Assembly (NCBI RefSeq): GCF_001439915.1 | Contig: NZ_LMBW01000002.1 | Coordinates: 368,830-432,829, forward strand | From: Fredinandcohnia humi | GTDB taxonomy: Bacteria > Bacillota > Bacilli > Bacillales > Bacillaceae_L | DNA: 64,000 bases | Direction of reading: 5' to 3' | In this document: in pieces, positions 45,456 through 54,305 of the stretch | Position numbering within the stretch: position 1 is the first letter of the stretch | How the letters are laid out: the number at the start of each line of letters is the position of its first letter | Made by a program: the position numbers and the translations under genes | The notes under the pieces: generated by a model | Seen by the model: only the letters and a program-made list of their open reading frames with translations | Told to the model about the DNA's origin: nothing | The model's database searches: none

Positions 45456-45875
45456 TTATAGATTATTGCCTTCTTGCCTTTCATGAATTATTTCTCGCCA
45501 TGAAATAAAACCTTTTTCAAGTCCATGAATAAGTACCTCTGCCGTTCCCATATTTGTTGCTAATGGAACAGAATACACATCACATAATCTTATTAATGCG
45601 GTAACATCTGGCTCATGTGGCTGCGCAGTTAGCGGGTCTCTAAAGAAGATCACCATGTCCATTTGATTTTTTGCAATCATCGCACCAATTTCTTGGTCGC
45701 CGCCCAGTGGTCCTGATTGGAAACGGTGGATTTGCAGTCCAGTAGCTTCGGAAATACGCAAGCCTGTTGTTCCAGTCGCAAATAGTTCATGCTGTTCTAG
45801 AATAGATGAATAGGCTGTTGAAAATTGTACAAGATCTGTTTTCTTATTATCGTGAGCAATTAAAGCGATCTTCAT
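45456..45875 (-). CDS. mgsA: Methylglyoxal synthase
   Basis: Converts dihydroxyacetone phosphate to methylglyoxal and phosphate, an overflow valve of glycolysis. 139 aa. Catalytic and phosphate-binding residues are in [19 protein letters not shown] and [29 protein letters not shown] carries the conserved Asp. It lies between dapB (14 bases) and bshA (59 bases) in the same operon. Confidence 0.95.
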   Translation of the reverse strand: MKIALIAHDNKKTDLVQFSTAYSSILEQHELFATGTTGLRISEATGLQIHRFQSGPLGGDQEIGAMIAKNQMDMVIFFRDPLTAQPHEPDVTALIRLCDVYSVPLATNMGTAEVLIHGLEKGFISWREIIHERQEGNNL

Positions 45876-45889
45876 TATTTTGTATCCCC

Positions 45890-46690
45890 TTATTCAATGA
45901 TATTTTCTAACCCGTACACTAAAACATCCAATTTCATAACGGTATCAACTGATAATTTAACACCTGACATGAAGGAAGCACGGTTGAATGAATCATGACG
46001 TATAGAAAGCATTTGCCCGTTTCCGCCAAACATCACCTCTTGATGTGCAACTAGTCCAGGTAATCGTACACTATGTATGCGAATTCCATCATATGAAGCA
46101 CCACGGGCCCCTTGAATGGTTTCTTTTTCATTAGGATGTCCTTGTTGCTTTGATTCTCTAACTGATGTCACCAGCTCTGCTGTTTTCACAGCTGTCCCAG
46201 ATGGTGCATCAAGTTTTTGGTCATGGTGAAGCTCAATAATTTCCACGTCTTGAAAATACTTGGCCGCCATTTGTGAGAATTTCATCATAAGCACGGCACC
46301 AACTGCGAAATTGGGAGCGATAATGGCGCCTATCTTACGTTCCTCCGCCATTCTTGACAGGCTATCTAATTCTTCTTTGGTGAAGCCTGTTGTCCCTACT
46401 ACCGGGCGAACCCCATGTTCAATGGCTACTTCAGTGTGGTATTTACCTGTTTCAGGTGTTGTTAAGTCAATCAACACGTCTGGTTTTGTATCTGAGAAGC
46501 ATTCCAAAATATCCGTAAATATAGGGACATTTATATTTGAAAATCCATCTACATCACTTAATGACTGACCATTGTTTTTACGATCGATAACCCCTACGAG
46601 TGAATAATTTTCAGTTTCCTGAACAAGGGTAACCGCTTCTTTTCCCATTCTGCCTCGTGGGCCGGCAATTACGATTTTGATTTTATCCAT
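45890..46690 (-). CDS. dapB: 4-hydroxy-tetrahydrodipicolinate reductase DapB
   Basis: NAD(P)H-dependent step of lysine and meso-diaminopimelate synthesis, also needed for dipicolinate. 266 aa. Rossmann loop [14 protein letters not shown] is near residue 6. The substrate-binding motif [18 protein letters not shown] is near residue 155. The frame begins at 46723, but GGGGAAG before the ATG at 46688-46690 makes [10 protein letters not shown] the start. Follows ypjD by 13 bases. Confidence 0.95.
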   Translation of the reverse strand: MDKIKIVIAGPRGRMGKEAVTLVQETENYSLVGVIDRKNNGQSLSDVDGFSNINVPIFTDILECFSDTKPDVLIDLTTPETGKYHTEVAIEHGVRPVVGTTGFTKEELDSLSRMAEERKIGAIIAPNFAVGAVLMMKFSQMAAKYFQDVEIIELHHDQKLDAPSGTAVKTAELVTSVRESKQQGHPNEKETIQGARGASYDGIRIHSVRLPGLVAHQEVMFGGNGQMLSIRHDSFNRASFMSGVKLSVDTVMKLDVLVYGLENIIE

Positions 46691-46703
46691 GTTGTCTTCC
46701 CCT

Positions 46704-47042
46704 TTATTCGTTATTCGTGTCAATACGTGTCCATCTATCTTTATCTCTTGTATTAAATTTGTCCATAACTGTATTATGTGCGTCTTCTAGGTCAATGTTC
46801 AAGGAATTTGCAAGACAAATCATAACAAATAACAGGTCACCTGTTTCCTCAGCCATCGATTTTTGCGTTTCGGTATCTTTTTTGGGCTTTTCACCATAGT
46901 AGTGATTGACTTCTCTCGCAAGTTCTCCTAATTCCTCTGTCAACCTTGCAAGTAAGGCAAGCGGACTAAAATAGCCTTCTTTAAACTGGCCTATATATGT
47001 ATCTACTTCCTCCTGCAGCTGTTTCATCGTTTTATCTGCCAT
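46704..47042 (-). CDS. ypjD: MazG-like nucleotide pyrophosphohydrolase YpjD
   Basis: 112-aa dimeric all-alpha NTP-PPase, probably hydrolysing (d)NTPs. Metal-binding acids are in [11 protein letters not shown] (about residue 38) and [15 protein letters not shown] (about 67), the EExxE...ExxD MazG pattern. The frame starts at a GTG in the ribosome site; the ATG at 47040-47042 is used. First gene of the ypjD-dapB-mgsA-bshA-cca-birA group. Confidence 0.9.
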   Translation of the reverse strand: MADKTMKQLQEEVDTYIGQFKEGYFSPLALLARLTEELGELAREVNHYYGEKPKKDTETQKSMAEETGDLLFVMICLANSLNIDLEDAHNTVMDKFNTRDKDRWTRIDTNNE

Positions 47043-47070
47043 CACTATCACCTCTATCGTTTCTATTCCT

Positions 47071-47100
47071 ATGTTAGCTTAAAATATAGACTTTTGACAA
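47071..47100 (-). promoter_or_regulatory. SigA-type promoter of ypjD operon
   Basis: Minus-strand -35 TTGTCA (47100-47095), 18-base spacer, -10 TAACAT (47076-47071). Confidence 0.65.
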
Positions 47101-47123
47101 ATAATTCTTTTATACGACATGAT

Positions 47124-47152
47124 TTGTTTGTTTTTCACCCATACTTTATAAT
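47124..47152 (+). promoter_or_regulatory. SigA-type promoter of ypjC
   Basis: -35 TTGTTT (47124-47129), 17-base spacer, -10 TATAAT (47147-47152), 38 bases before the TTG start of ypjC. Confidence 0.65.
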
Positions 47153-47190
47153 GAAGTGGCAATTATTACTATTTTCGGGGGTATTATACT

Positions 47191-48057
47191 TTGAGGTTTT
47201 CGATAAAAAATATTATTTTTATTTTATTTGGATCCGCCATTTTTTCGTTCGGAATCGTCCATTTTAATATGCAAAATAATCTTGCAGAGGGCGGATTTAC
47301 AGGGATTACGCTTTTGCTTTATTTTTTATTTAAATTTGATCCGTCCTATACAAATTTAATATTAAACATCCCTCTTTTTTTTCTTGGATGGAAGCTCCTT
47401 GGTCGTATTGCATTTTATTATACACTTATCGGTACTGTAAGTGTTTCAATTTTTTTATGGTTCTTTCAACGGTATCAATTTGACATTCCTCTTGATGGTG
47501 ACCTAATGCTAGCGGCATTATTTGCGGGTGTGTTTATTGGAGTTGGACTTGGTATTATTTTTCGTTATGGCGGTACAACTGGCGGTGTTGATATCATTGC
47601 TAGGCTTGTTCGAAAATATGTTGGCTGGTCGATGGGTCGGACGATGTTTTTATTTGATGCTGTGGTTATAACGATTTCCCTCATATTCTATCTTTCTTAT
47701 CGTGAGGCAATGTACACGTTGCTTGCTGTTTTTATTGGGGCAAGGGTGATCGATTTTATGCAGGAAGGTGCATATGCTGCTAGAGGCGCAATGATTATTT
47801 CGGAAAAAAATGCTGAGATTGCTGAAAAGATTTTACATGAGATGGAACGAGGAGTAACGATTTTGAAAGGAATGGGTTCGTATACAAAACAGGAGAAACA
47901 TATTTTATATTGTGTTGTCGGAAGAAGAGAAGTCGGTCGCTTAAAGCAGGTGATTATCTCAGTAGATCCACATGCTTTTGTTTCAGTTAGTGATGTTCAC
48001 GATGTGCTAGGAGAAGGGTTTACATTGGATGAGAATAAAAAGCCGATTGAGCGGTGA
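47191..48057 (+). CDS. ypjC: YpjC, YitT-family membrane protein
   Basis: 288-aa protein with about five to six TM helices (DUF161 unit, first IIFILFGSAIFSFGIVHF) and a cytosolic C-terminal DUF2179 domain (HILYCVVGRREVGRLKQVII). It includes the glycine-rich FRYGGTTGGVDIIAR loop typical of the YitT family, whose transport function is unknown. The start is a TTG after GGGGG. It is the only plus-strand gene between 32 and 64 kb and has its own promoter. Confidence 0.88.
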   Translation: MRFSIKNIIFILFGSAIFSFGIVHFNMQNNLAEGGFTGITLLLYFLFKFDPSYTNLILNIPLFFLGWKLLGRIAFYYTLIGTVSVSIFLWFFQRYQFDIPLDGDLMLAALFAGVFIGVGLGIIFRYGGTTGGVDIIARLVRKYVGWSMGRTMFLFDAVVITISLIFYLSYREAMYTLLAVFIGARVIDFMQEGAYAARGAMIISEKNAEIAEKILHEMERGVTILKGMGSYTKQEKHILYCVVGRREVGRLKQVIISVDPHAFVSVSDVHDVLGEGFTLDENKKPIER

Positions 48058-48109
48058 ATTACGTGATATAAATGGATTTTAGCTCAAATGAGCTAAAATT
48101 AAACATAGA

Positions 48110-48146
48110 AAAGCTGGTTATCCACGTTGGTTAACCAGCTTTTGTT
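48110..48146. terminator. Bidirectional terminator between ypjC and yugP-like gene
   Basis: AAAAGCTGGTTA/TAACCAGCTTTT stem with CCACGTTGG loop. T-runs are short on both strands. Confidence 0.75.
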
Positions 48147-48147
48147 T

Positions 48148-48822
48148 CTATTCTTCTCGCGTCATTCCTGTGTACATTAGGATCAATCTCAAAAGTTCGA
48201 GCACCGCTACTGCAGCTGCTGCAACGTAGGTTAGTGCTGCTGCGTTTAGGACCTTTTTTGTTTCACGTTCTTCGTCATTTCTAATAACTCCGGCCGAGAC
48301 GATTTCGCCCATTGCTCGTGATGAGGCATTGAATTCTACTGGTAGTGTAACCAGTTGGAATAACACTGCTGCTGCCATAAAGATAATTCCATATAGCATT
48401 AAGCTTGGGAATGTGAAAATCATACCAGCAATAATTAAAATCCACGAAAAGTTTGATCCAATGTTCGCTACCGGTACAAGTGCATGGCGGAAACGAAGGA
48501 ATGCATAATTTTGTTGATCTTGAATTGCGTGTCCGACTTCATGTGCTGCAACTGCTGCACCTGCAATTGAATTGCCATAGTAATTGTTTGTTGATAGTCG
48601 AACAACTTTTGATCTTGGGTCATAATGGTCAGATAGTAAACCAGGTGTTTCTTCGATTCTTACATCATATAATCCATTTTGATCAAGTATTCTTCTCGCT
48701 ACTTCTGCACCTGTCATGCCTGAAGAAGAAGGAATTTGCGAATACTTCTTATATGCACTTTTAACTTTAATTTGCGCATATATCGGAATGATAATGATCA
48801 AAGCAAAATAAACTAGAATCAT
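48148..48822 (-). CDS. Membrane zinc metallopeptidase, YugP family
   Basis: 224-aa membrane protein of the neutral zinc metallopeptidase family (PF04298, YugP). The metal motif is AAHEVGHAIQDQQ (HExxH) near residue 92. An N-terminal helix (ILVYFALIIIIPIYA), two more around 130-160, and a C-terminal one are hydrophobic. The target is unknown. B. subtilis yugP is elsewhere, so this placement next to ypjC and ypjB is a local difference. Confidence 0.87.
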   Translation of the reverse strand: MILVYFALIIIIPIYAQIKVKSAYKKYSQIPSSSGMTGAEVARRILDQNGLYDVRIEETPGLLSDHYDPRSKVVRLSTNNYYGNSIAGAAVAAHEVGHAIQDQQNYAFLRFRHALVPVANIGSNFSWILIIAGMIFTFPSLMLYGIIFMAAAVLFQLVTLPVEFNASSRAMGEIVSAGVIRNDEERETKKVLNAAALTYVAAAAVAVLELLRLILMYTGMTREE

Positions 48823-48909
48823 TTTTGTTCCTCCAAACTATAGTATACTTTAATTTTAGTTAGTGACTCCCCTAATGTCAATTGACTTGCTTACAAATCA
48901 CTCAAAAAA

Positions 48910-48936
48910 ATTAACAGTGGGTTCGGTCCCACTGTT
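48910..48936 (-). terminator. Terminator of ypjB
   Basis: Minus-strand AACAGTGGG/CCCACTGTT hairpin directly after the TAA, followed by AATTTTTTTG. Confidence 0.85.
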
Positions 48937-49735
48937 AGCGTTCATCGTAATCCCTTTGTTTTTGGCGCTTTTGCTTATCACCTTTGTATTTTCTCCAACC
49001 AACATAGATTAATGTGAGAATAATCGCACCACCTGTTGAAATCATCACCCAAATTAGTGATGGGTCAGCTTCATCCTCGGTCATACGTTCAAACATATTT
49101 TTTAGATCTAATTCCATTTGCTCCAATTGCTGCACCCTAGTAGCTGCCTTCAGGTCCTCATTACGGTAGGTATCTAAGAATGCAATATGTGAATCTATTT
49201 TTTGAACATCCGCAGGTGTAATATCCACTGTAATGCTCGGATGAATCATATTATATTTTGATAGAAAGATAGTTACTAAATGATTAAATGTTTCATGATC
49301 CCCTTCAAGGGCAGTCTCCTTCATTTGCCCAAACGTCGTCATAATCGAATCTTCCATTTCAGTCCACATCGGCTGATGCTCAGATCTCATCGCGTCTATC
49401 ACCAAACGTAATTGGGTTACCCGATTGATTCTTTCTTCGAAGCTGAGCGAGGTAGATGTAACTGCTTCAAAAGCTGAATCATGGGTTAAGGAAATAATCC
49501 GAAGCTCATCCATTGAAAAAGATTGTTCACGCTGATTCATTCGCAGGAATTCATTTGAAAAATGTGTTAATAATTGCTTTGCATCCATGTACCTTTCTTG
49601 CTTCACCATTTGCAGGGTCTGATCAGAAATTTGATCGAGCTTTTCCCAATTTTCTTCGTTGGAGGTAGCATTTATGGATATAGGATAAATCATAACTATA
49701 AAACAAATAATACATATTATTCTGGAAATTTTCAT
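48935..49735 (-). CDS. ypjB: Sporulation protein YpjB
   Basis: 266-aa protein with signal peptide or anchor (ISRIICIICFIVMIYPISINA), a helical extracytoplasmic part (about 25-225), and one C-terminal TM helix (LIWVMISTGGAIILTLIYVGW) with a basic tail. This double-ended topology is that of YpjB, associated with sporulation. Function unknown. It follows ypjA with repeat R4 between them. Confidence 0.85.
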   Translation of the reverse strand: MKISRIICIICFIVMIYPISINATSNEENWEKLDQISDQTLQMVKQERYMDAKQLLTHFSNEFLRMNQREQSFSMDELRIISLTHDSAFEAVTSTSLSFEERINRVTQLRLVIDAMRSEHQPMWTEMEDSIMTTFGQMKETALEGDHETFNHLVTIFLSKYNMIHPSITVDITPADVQKIDSHIAFLDTYRNEDLKAATRVQQLEQMELDLKNMFERMTEDEADPSLIWVMISTGGAIILTLIYVGWRKYKGDKQKRQKQRDYDER

Positions 49736-49800
49736 ACTTGTCCCTCCTCAAACATCTAGTAAAATGTATGATAGATTGGACAAGAGTAGACCAACAAATT

Positions 49801-49934
49801 AACTTAATTCAGCAGAAGTGGGGCACTTCTGCAAAATTAAGTTAAAGCCTCCGGCGGATGCCACGATTTTTTAAAGGAATTTTTCGAACAAGTCGAAAAA
49901 AATCGGGCGCAAATACGCCAAGCCGTATTTGATT
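49801..49934 (-). repeat. R-family repeat R4, short form, inverted
   Basis: Opposite orientation to the other R copies. The AACTTAATTCAG hairpin is at its left, then CGATTTTTT and AAAAAATCG arms, ending at the TTTGATTA that contains the ypjA stop. It lacks the GCCCAC and CAAAGAC stems. The rest of 49736-49932 is featureless. Confidence 0.8.
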
Positions 49935-50523
49935 AAAGGAGTTCAAGTTGATAGCGATCTTTTTTTATACAAAGAATATATGTAAGGAAAATAGAGACCA
50001 TACTTAACCAAAACGTAAAGTAGCCGATCTGCGGAATATAGTGATCTAACACACTATAACTTGGCATCATAAAGAATACATAATCAATCACATCATTATG
50101 TAACGTCCACACAGCTGCTATCACCAAATGAATCGGTCTTATGCGATAATATGGAGCATAAAGCAATCCTTGAATCGCCATCCCAAGGTGAGAAAAAATG
50201 AGCATATAACCATAAATATTCAGACCGTCAACAAAATAGGTAAGAATATTCATAACAACCGCCCAAATTCCGTATTTAAAAAGGGTAACAATCGCCAATG
50301 CTTCAATAAGCGGCCAATTTTTTCCCAGCACAAATGCGATTAACACAAAGCAAAAAAACAAGCTTGCCGTTGGACTATCTGGAACAAAGATTAAAAATTT
50401 TGGCGGAGTGATGTTCAGTTGACTTTCATACCAAATATAGCCGTATATTGTCCCAGGTATGTTTATAAGTAAAAGAATCCAAAGCACCCAGCGTTGCCCC
50501 ATTAAATATGTAATCCACTTCAT
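49933..50523 (-). CDS. ypjA: YpjA, DUF1405 membrane protein
   Basis: 196-aa integral membrane protein of the DUF1405 family with about six TM helices, beginning MKWITYLMGQRWVLWILLLI. Conserved spots are FVPDSPTASLFF and HLGMAIQGLLYAPYY. Role unknown. It is encoded just downstream of qcrC, as in B. subtilis. The TAA stop is supplied by the edge of repeat R4. Confidence 0.87.
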   Translation of the reverse strand: MKWITYLMGQRWVLWILLLINIPGTIYGYIWYESQLNITPPKFLIFVPDSPTASLFFCFVLIAFVLGKNWPLIEALAIVTLFKYGIWAVVMNILTYFVDGLNIYGYMLIFSHLGMAIQGLLYAPYYRIRPIHLVIAAVWTLHNDVIDYVFFMMPSYSVLDHYIPQIGYFTFWLSMVSIFLTYILCIKKDRYQLELL

Positions 50524-50596
50524 CTATGTACCAACTTTCCTTTTTTCTTACCTCAAGATTCTCTTAATAATGGCTGATTTGTCAAGCTTTATCACG

Positions 50597-50629
50597 AAAA
50601 AAACTGACTTCGTAAAAGTCAGTTTTTTT
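50597..50629 (-). terminator. Terminator of qcrABC
   Basis: AAAAAACTGACT/AGTCAGTTTTTT stem with a seven-base loop and T-run on the minus strand, just past the qcrC stop. Confidence 0.9.
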
Positions 50630-50634
50630 TATGA

Positions 50635-51402
50635 TTATTTAGAAGTTACACTTGAAATAAATTCAGCGAGCTTCTGTAATTCTTCGTCTGTTCCTTCAAA
50701 CATACCTGGAGGCATTCCACCTTGACCATTAACTGCGATGTCCGCAACTTCTTCAGGCGATAGGCCGTTATCGACTAGCGCCTTTCCTGCAGGGCCACCT
50801 GCAAGGTCTGCACCGTGACATCCGATACAACCTTTTTCTTGATATAATAAGTATCCTTCAGATTCCTTATCAATTTCTGCCTCTGCTACAATTTTAGCAG
50901 ATTCAGCTCTTGCTTCCCAGTCTACTTGAGAATTAGATTCCCATGTTAAGTAAACAACTGAGGCAATTGCTAAAAGCATAAGACCAGTCGCAATTGGACG
51001 CTTAGATGGTCGGCGTTCTGGACCACGATCTAGGAATGGAGCAAGTAAAAGTGCTCCAAATGCAAGACCTGGAATTACAAGTGCCCCAATTACTGTATAA
51101 TCTCCTGATGCATATGAATACTTAAGCAATTGATATAAGAACAAGAAATACCAGTCTGGTAACGGAATATATCCTGACGCAGTAGGGTCAGCGATTTTTT
51201 CCAATGGTGATGGGTGTGCTGCTGTTAAGCATAAAAAGGCTACTAAGAAAACAGAGCCAACTAACCATTCTTTAAGTAAGAAGTTTGGCCAGAACGCTTC
51301 TGTTTTTCCTGGATATTCGGAATAGTCCTTCGGAATATGCTTTTTATTACTTACAGGAATACGGGAATCCCCAACAAATTTCATTCCTTTTCCGCGATGC
51401 AT
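50635..51402 (-). CDS. qcrC: Menaquinol:cytochrome c reductase cytochrome b/c subunit QcrC
   Basis: 255-aa fusion of a subunit IV-like membrane part (about three TM helices, FLVAFLCLTAAHPSPLEKIA at the start) with a C-terminal cytochrome c domain (CIGCHG heme motif near residue 192, distal Met in GGMPPGM). The exterior heme accepts electrons from the Rieske protein. Follows qcrB by 77 bases. The ATG has GGAGGGG eight bases upstream. Confidence 0.95.
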   Translation of the reverse strand: MHRGKGMKFVGDSRIPVSNKKHIPKDYSEYPGKTEAFWPNFLLKEWLVGSVFLVAFLCLTAAHPSPLEKIADPTASGYIPLPDWYFLFLYQLLKYSYASGDYTVIGALVIPGLAFGALLLAPFLDRGPERRPSKRPIATGLMLLAIASVVYLTWESNSQVDWEARAESAKIVAEAEIDKESEGYLLYQEKGCIGCHGADLAGGPAGKALVDNGLSPEEVADIAVNGQGGMPPGMFEGTDEELQKLAEFISSVTSK

Positions 51403-51479
51403 TATCGGTCCCCTCCTTTATTAGAGTATTTTCTTCAAAAGAGTTTTTTTACATATTTATATCAAAGTAAGACTAGATC

Positions 51480-52154
51480 CTACAATGGACCTGAAATACC
51501 TTGTTTACGAATCATGATAAAGTGGGCAGCTAATAATCCAAATAATGCTGCTGGTAGGAAGAATACATGAATCGCAAAGAAACGTGTTAATGTTTGTGCA
51601 CCAACAATATCAGGGTGTCCTGCAATTAAAGTCTTTAAGTACGGCCCTAATATAGGTGTTGCTTCAACAATTTGGATTGTAACCTTTGTTGCGAATAACG
51701 CTTTCATATCCCAAGGTAATAGATAACCTGTTAAACCAAGAGCTAACATTACAAAGAAAATTAATACTCCAACAACCCAGTTAAGCTCACGTGGTTTTTT
51801 ATAAGCACCTTGAAAGAAAACACGGAGAGTATGTAAGAACATCATAACAATTACTAGACTTGCTCCCCAGTGATGCATTCCACGAACAATTTGTCCAAAC
51901 GCAACTTCATTTTGTAAATAATAGACAGAATTCCATGCATTGATGATATCTGGTACATAGTACATTGTTAAAAACATACCAGATAGAACTTGGATGACAA
52001 CGATAAAAAAAGTTAGTCCTCCAAAGCAGTAAACAAATGCGCTAAAGTGGTGCGCTGGGTTTACATGCTCAGGAACCTCGTGGTCTGCAATATCTGCCCA
52101 TAGAGGAGTAATATCAAGTCGTTCATCAACCCAATCAAATATCTTATTTAACAT
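51480..52154 (-). CDS. qcrB: Menaquinol:cytochrome c reductase cytochrome b subunit QcrB
   Basis: 224-aa b6-type cytochrome with four TM helices. The His pairs for the two b hemes are in HFSAFVYCFGG, HHWGASLVIVMMFLHTLR and the later ARFFAIHVFFLPA segments. Carries the quinol oxidation site. qcrA ends three bases before its start, so the genes are co-translated. Confidence 0.95.
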   Translation of the reverse strand: MLNKIFDWVDERLDITPLWADIADHEVPEHVNPAHHFSAFVYCFGGLTFFIVVIQVLSGMFLTMYYVPDIINAWNSVYYLQNEVAFGQIVRGMHHWGASLVIVMMFLHTLRVFFQGAYKKPRELNWVVGVLIFFVMLALGLTGYLLPWDMKALFATKVTIQIVEATPILGPYLKTLIAGHPDIVGAQTLTRFFAIHVFFLPAALFGLLAAHFIMIRKQGISGPL

Positions 52155-52157
52155 TGA

Positions 52158-52673
52158 TTACTTTCCTCCTATAGGATTTGGCTTTGTTTTGCCTAAATAT
52201 AAATAACCATCTTTCACTTGACTGTCATATAAATCTAATGGGCCCATCGGTGGTGTACCAGGAACGTTTTTACCATCCTTTTCATATAGACCATAGTGAC
52301 AAGGACAGAAGAATCGATCCGGGTTAGCTGGATCTTCAGCCCAGGAAACTGCACATCCAAGGTGTTTACAAACTGGTGATAGCGCAACAATGTCGCCCTT
52401 ATCATTTTTATAAACCCATGCTGAGTATGCAACGTCTGATTCGTACCACGCATCAACTTGATTTACTTTAAAATCAAATTTTTGTGGTTCATTTGTAATT
52501 TTGTCAACACCAACTACTTGTACCATGTCATGTTCAGCTTCAGGCTGAAGTAATGGGTCAATTGCAAAGCGGACCATAGGCATTAACATCCCTGCTGCCA
52601 TGAAACCACCTACACCTGTCAGAGTATAATTTAGAAATTGACGTCTTGAAACCCGTTGTTTATTCTCGCTCAT
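52158..52673 (-). CDS. qcrA: Menaquinol:cytochrome c reductase Rieske iron-sulfur subunit QcrA
   Basis: 171-aa Rieske protein. An N-terminal twin-arginine-like start (SRRQFLNYTLTGVGGFMAAG) is followed by an extracellular domain whose 2Fe-2S ligands lie in CKHLGCAVSW and CPCHYGLYE. It passes electrons to cytochrome c. First gene of qcrABC; AGGGGGG precedes the ATG. Confidence 0.95.
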   Translation of the reverse strand: MSENKQRVSRRQFLNYTLTGVGGFMAAGMLMPMVRFAIDPLLQPEAEHDMVQVVGVDKITNEPQKFDFKVNQVDAWYESDVAYSAWVYKNDKGDIVALSPVCKHLGCAVSWAEDPANPDRFFCPCHYGLYEKDGKNVPGTPPMGPLDLYDSQVKDGYLYLGKTKPNPIGGK

Positions 52674-52746
52674 TTTTTTCCCCCCTCTATGCTAAGCTAA
52701 GTCCACTCCGGACATAATTGTACACATTTAAAACTAGGACATTCTC

Positions 52747-52775
52747 ATGATATATCAATATTTGGTACAGGTCAA
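52747..52775 (-). promoter_or_regulatory. SigA-type promoter of qcrABC
   Basis: Minus-strand -35 TTGACC (52775-52770), 17-base spacer, -10 TATCAT (52752-52747), about 70 bases before the qcrA start. Confidence 0.75.
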
Positions 52776-52894
52776 TAATAGGATTTGCGGAAACAATGGC
52801 AACTATGTGACTTTCTTAGGAAAAGTAAGGAATTTTTTTAACTTTATCCAGTTAAAGCACTTTATAATGATTTATTATTCTTAGATAATGCAAG

Positions 52895-53353
52895 TTACTT
52901 TTGCCAAATGTTCGTAAATAATGTAACAAGTTGTTTCATTTGATCCTGCAGCATCGTTTGCTTGTATTTTTCTTCGACATATTCAAGTGGTATGGTTGGC
53001 AGCCATATAAGTGAACCATTTAAGTCAGCTTCGACTTGCTTCCAGCTACTATCAGACGTAATAAAAATGGTATGCTTCATACCGCCGTCATTAAAATCGC
53101 TTGTCCATTGGTTTAAACGTTTTTTTGCCATTTCTAACTCTTCGCCATTTGAATAAGTAAAGGCAGGGAACAATATAATTCTCCCTTTAAATTGTCGTTC
53201 CACTTCATTTGAAAGGATGCCAATGAACTCTCCCATTGAAACGGTATTTTTAAAATTTCCATCAAGCGAAACCGGAATCAATGGAATAACAGCAGTATCA
53301 ACATATTCCTTTGCTTGTAAATAGACATCCATATCCTTCGTTACCCATTTCAT
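52895..53353 (-). CDS. ypiF: YpiF, DUF2487 family protein
   Basis: 152-aa cytosolic protein of the YpiF (DUF2487) family, function unknown. It begins MKWVTKDMDVYLQAKEYVDT and includes RIILFPAFTYSNGEELE and a Trp-containing SLIWLPTIPLEY. A longer frame starts at 53374; the ATG at 53351-53353 has AAAGGAAG nine bases before it. Between qcrA and ypiB, as in B. subtilis. Confidence 0.82.
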   Translation of the reverse strand: MKWVTKDMDVYLQAKEYVDTAVIPLIPVSLDGNFKNTVSMGEFIGILSNEVERQFKGRIILFPAFTYSNGEELEMAKKRLNQWTSDFNDGGMKHTIFITSDSSWKQVEADLNGSLIWLPTIPLEYVEEKYKQTMLQDQMKQLVTLFTNIWQK

Positions 53354-53430
53354 TATGTATGCTTCCTTTCCCATTTGCTTTGCTTATAAGCTAAACTCCC
53401 AAACTACCATACCATATTTAGGATAAATAA

Positions 53431-53453
53431 AAAAGACTGACAGCTGTCAGTCC
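53431..53453 (-). terminator. Terminator of ypiB
   Basis: Perfect palindrome GACTGACAG/CTGTCAGTC followed by TTTTTT on the minus strand, 20 bases past the stop. Confidence 0.85.
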
Positions 53454-53475
53454 CTACAAATGAAAAGTTACTATT

Positions 53476-54012
53476 TTATATTTGTTTTAGTTGTTCAGTC
53501 AGCCTCTGAAACTCTGTTTTATCCTGTCTGTCAAGCGCCTCATCTATTCGCTTTAACAGATGCTCCTTTTGAAACAAATGAATGGACTCTTCAAGAAATT
53601 TTTTCGCAAGCTCTTTATCCTGTTCGTTCACATGAAGATGCTTTGGCATATAAGGATTCTCTTCAAGTACAGCCACATAATTCGGAGAATGGAAGGATGA
53701 TCTGAAATTAAGTTGAATATAAATTTCTTCTTCCCTGTTAAGTCGAATATCATGAAATGACTTTTCAGCATCAGTTGTCATGACATTTTCCTTATAAAAA
53801 CGGAATGGTACATCATCAACACAATGCGTCGACATAATGATTCCTCGAGGGCAGTATTGAGCTTGCTCAACAAAGTGGACATTTTTCATGAGTTGGTCAT
53901 GGCTCATTAAATAATTTAGAATCCAAACACACTCTCTTCTCTTAAGCTGATAATTATTCAGAAACCAGCGAATGAAGTCTTTTTTCTCGTTGACAGATAC
54001 AGGGGTAGTCAT
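53476..54012 (-). CDS. ypiB: YpiB, UPF0302 family with IDEAL domain
   Basis: 178-aa cytosolic protein of the UPF0302/YpiB family. The N-terminal region ([20 protein letters not shown]) is the family core. The C-terminus carries an IDEAL domain ([18 protein letters not shown]), a short motif shared by several Bacillus proteins. It may take part in translation or quinol-reductase-linked functions, but this is not established. ypiB follows ypiA with repeat R5 between. Confidence 0.85.
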   Translation of the reverse strand: MTTPVSVNEKKDFIRWFLNNYQLKRRECVWILNYLMSHDQLMKNVHFVEQAQYCPRGIIMSTHCVDDVPFRFYKENVMTTDAEKSFHDIRLNREEEIYIQLNFRSSFHSPNYVAVLEENPYMPKHLHVNEQDKELAKKFLEESIHLFQKEHLLKRIDEALDRQDKTEFQRLTEQLKQI

Positions 54013-54051
54013 CTTATTCTTCCCTCCTCTGCTAGTATTGAGTAATTATAA

Positions 54052-54247
54052 ATCAAATGCGCCTTGGCGTATTTGCGCCCGATTTTTTTAGGCCCACACG
54101 ATGTGGGTCACAAAGACGTTGCCACAGGATGTGGCGTTTTTAGTCTTTGATCCTATGCTCGAAAAATTCCCTCTGAAAAATCGTGGCATCCGCCGGAGGC
54201 TTTAATTTTAATCAACAGAAGTTGAGACTTCTGCTGATTAAAATTAA
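54052..54247 (+). repeat. R-family repeat R5, long form
   Basis: Complete copy between ypiB and ypiA. The terminal hairpin has arms AATTTTAATCA and TGATTAAAATT with an inner CAGAAGT/ACTTCTG. It does not touch the ypiA stop, which is 59 bases away. The remainder of the interval 54013-54305 is featureless. Confidence 0.85.
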
Positions 54248-54305
54248 TACGGATATACTTCAACATTTACATCAAAATATCCTTCTTAACATAAAAACTT
54301 TACGC

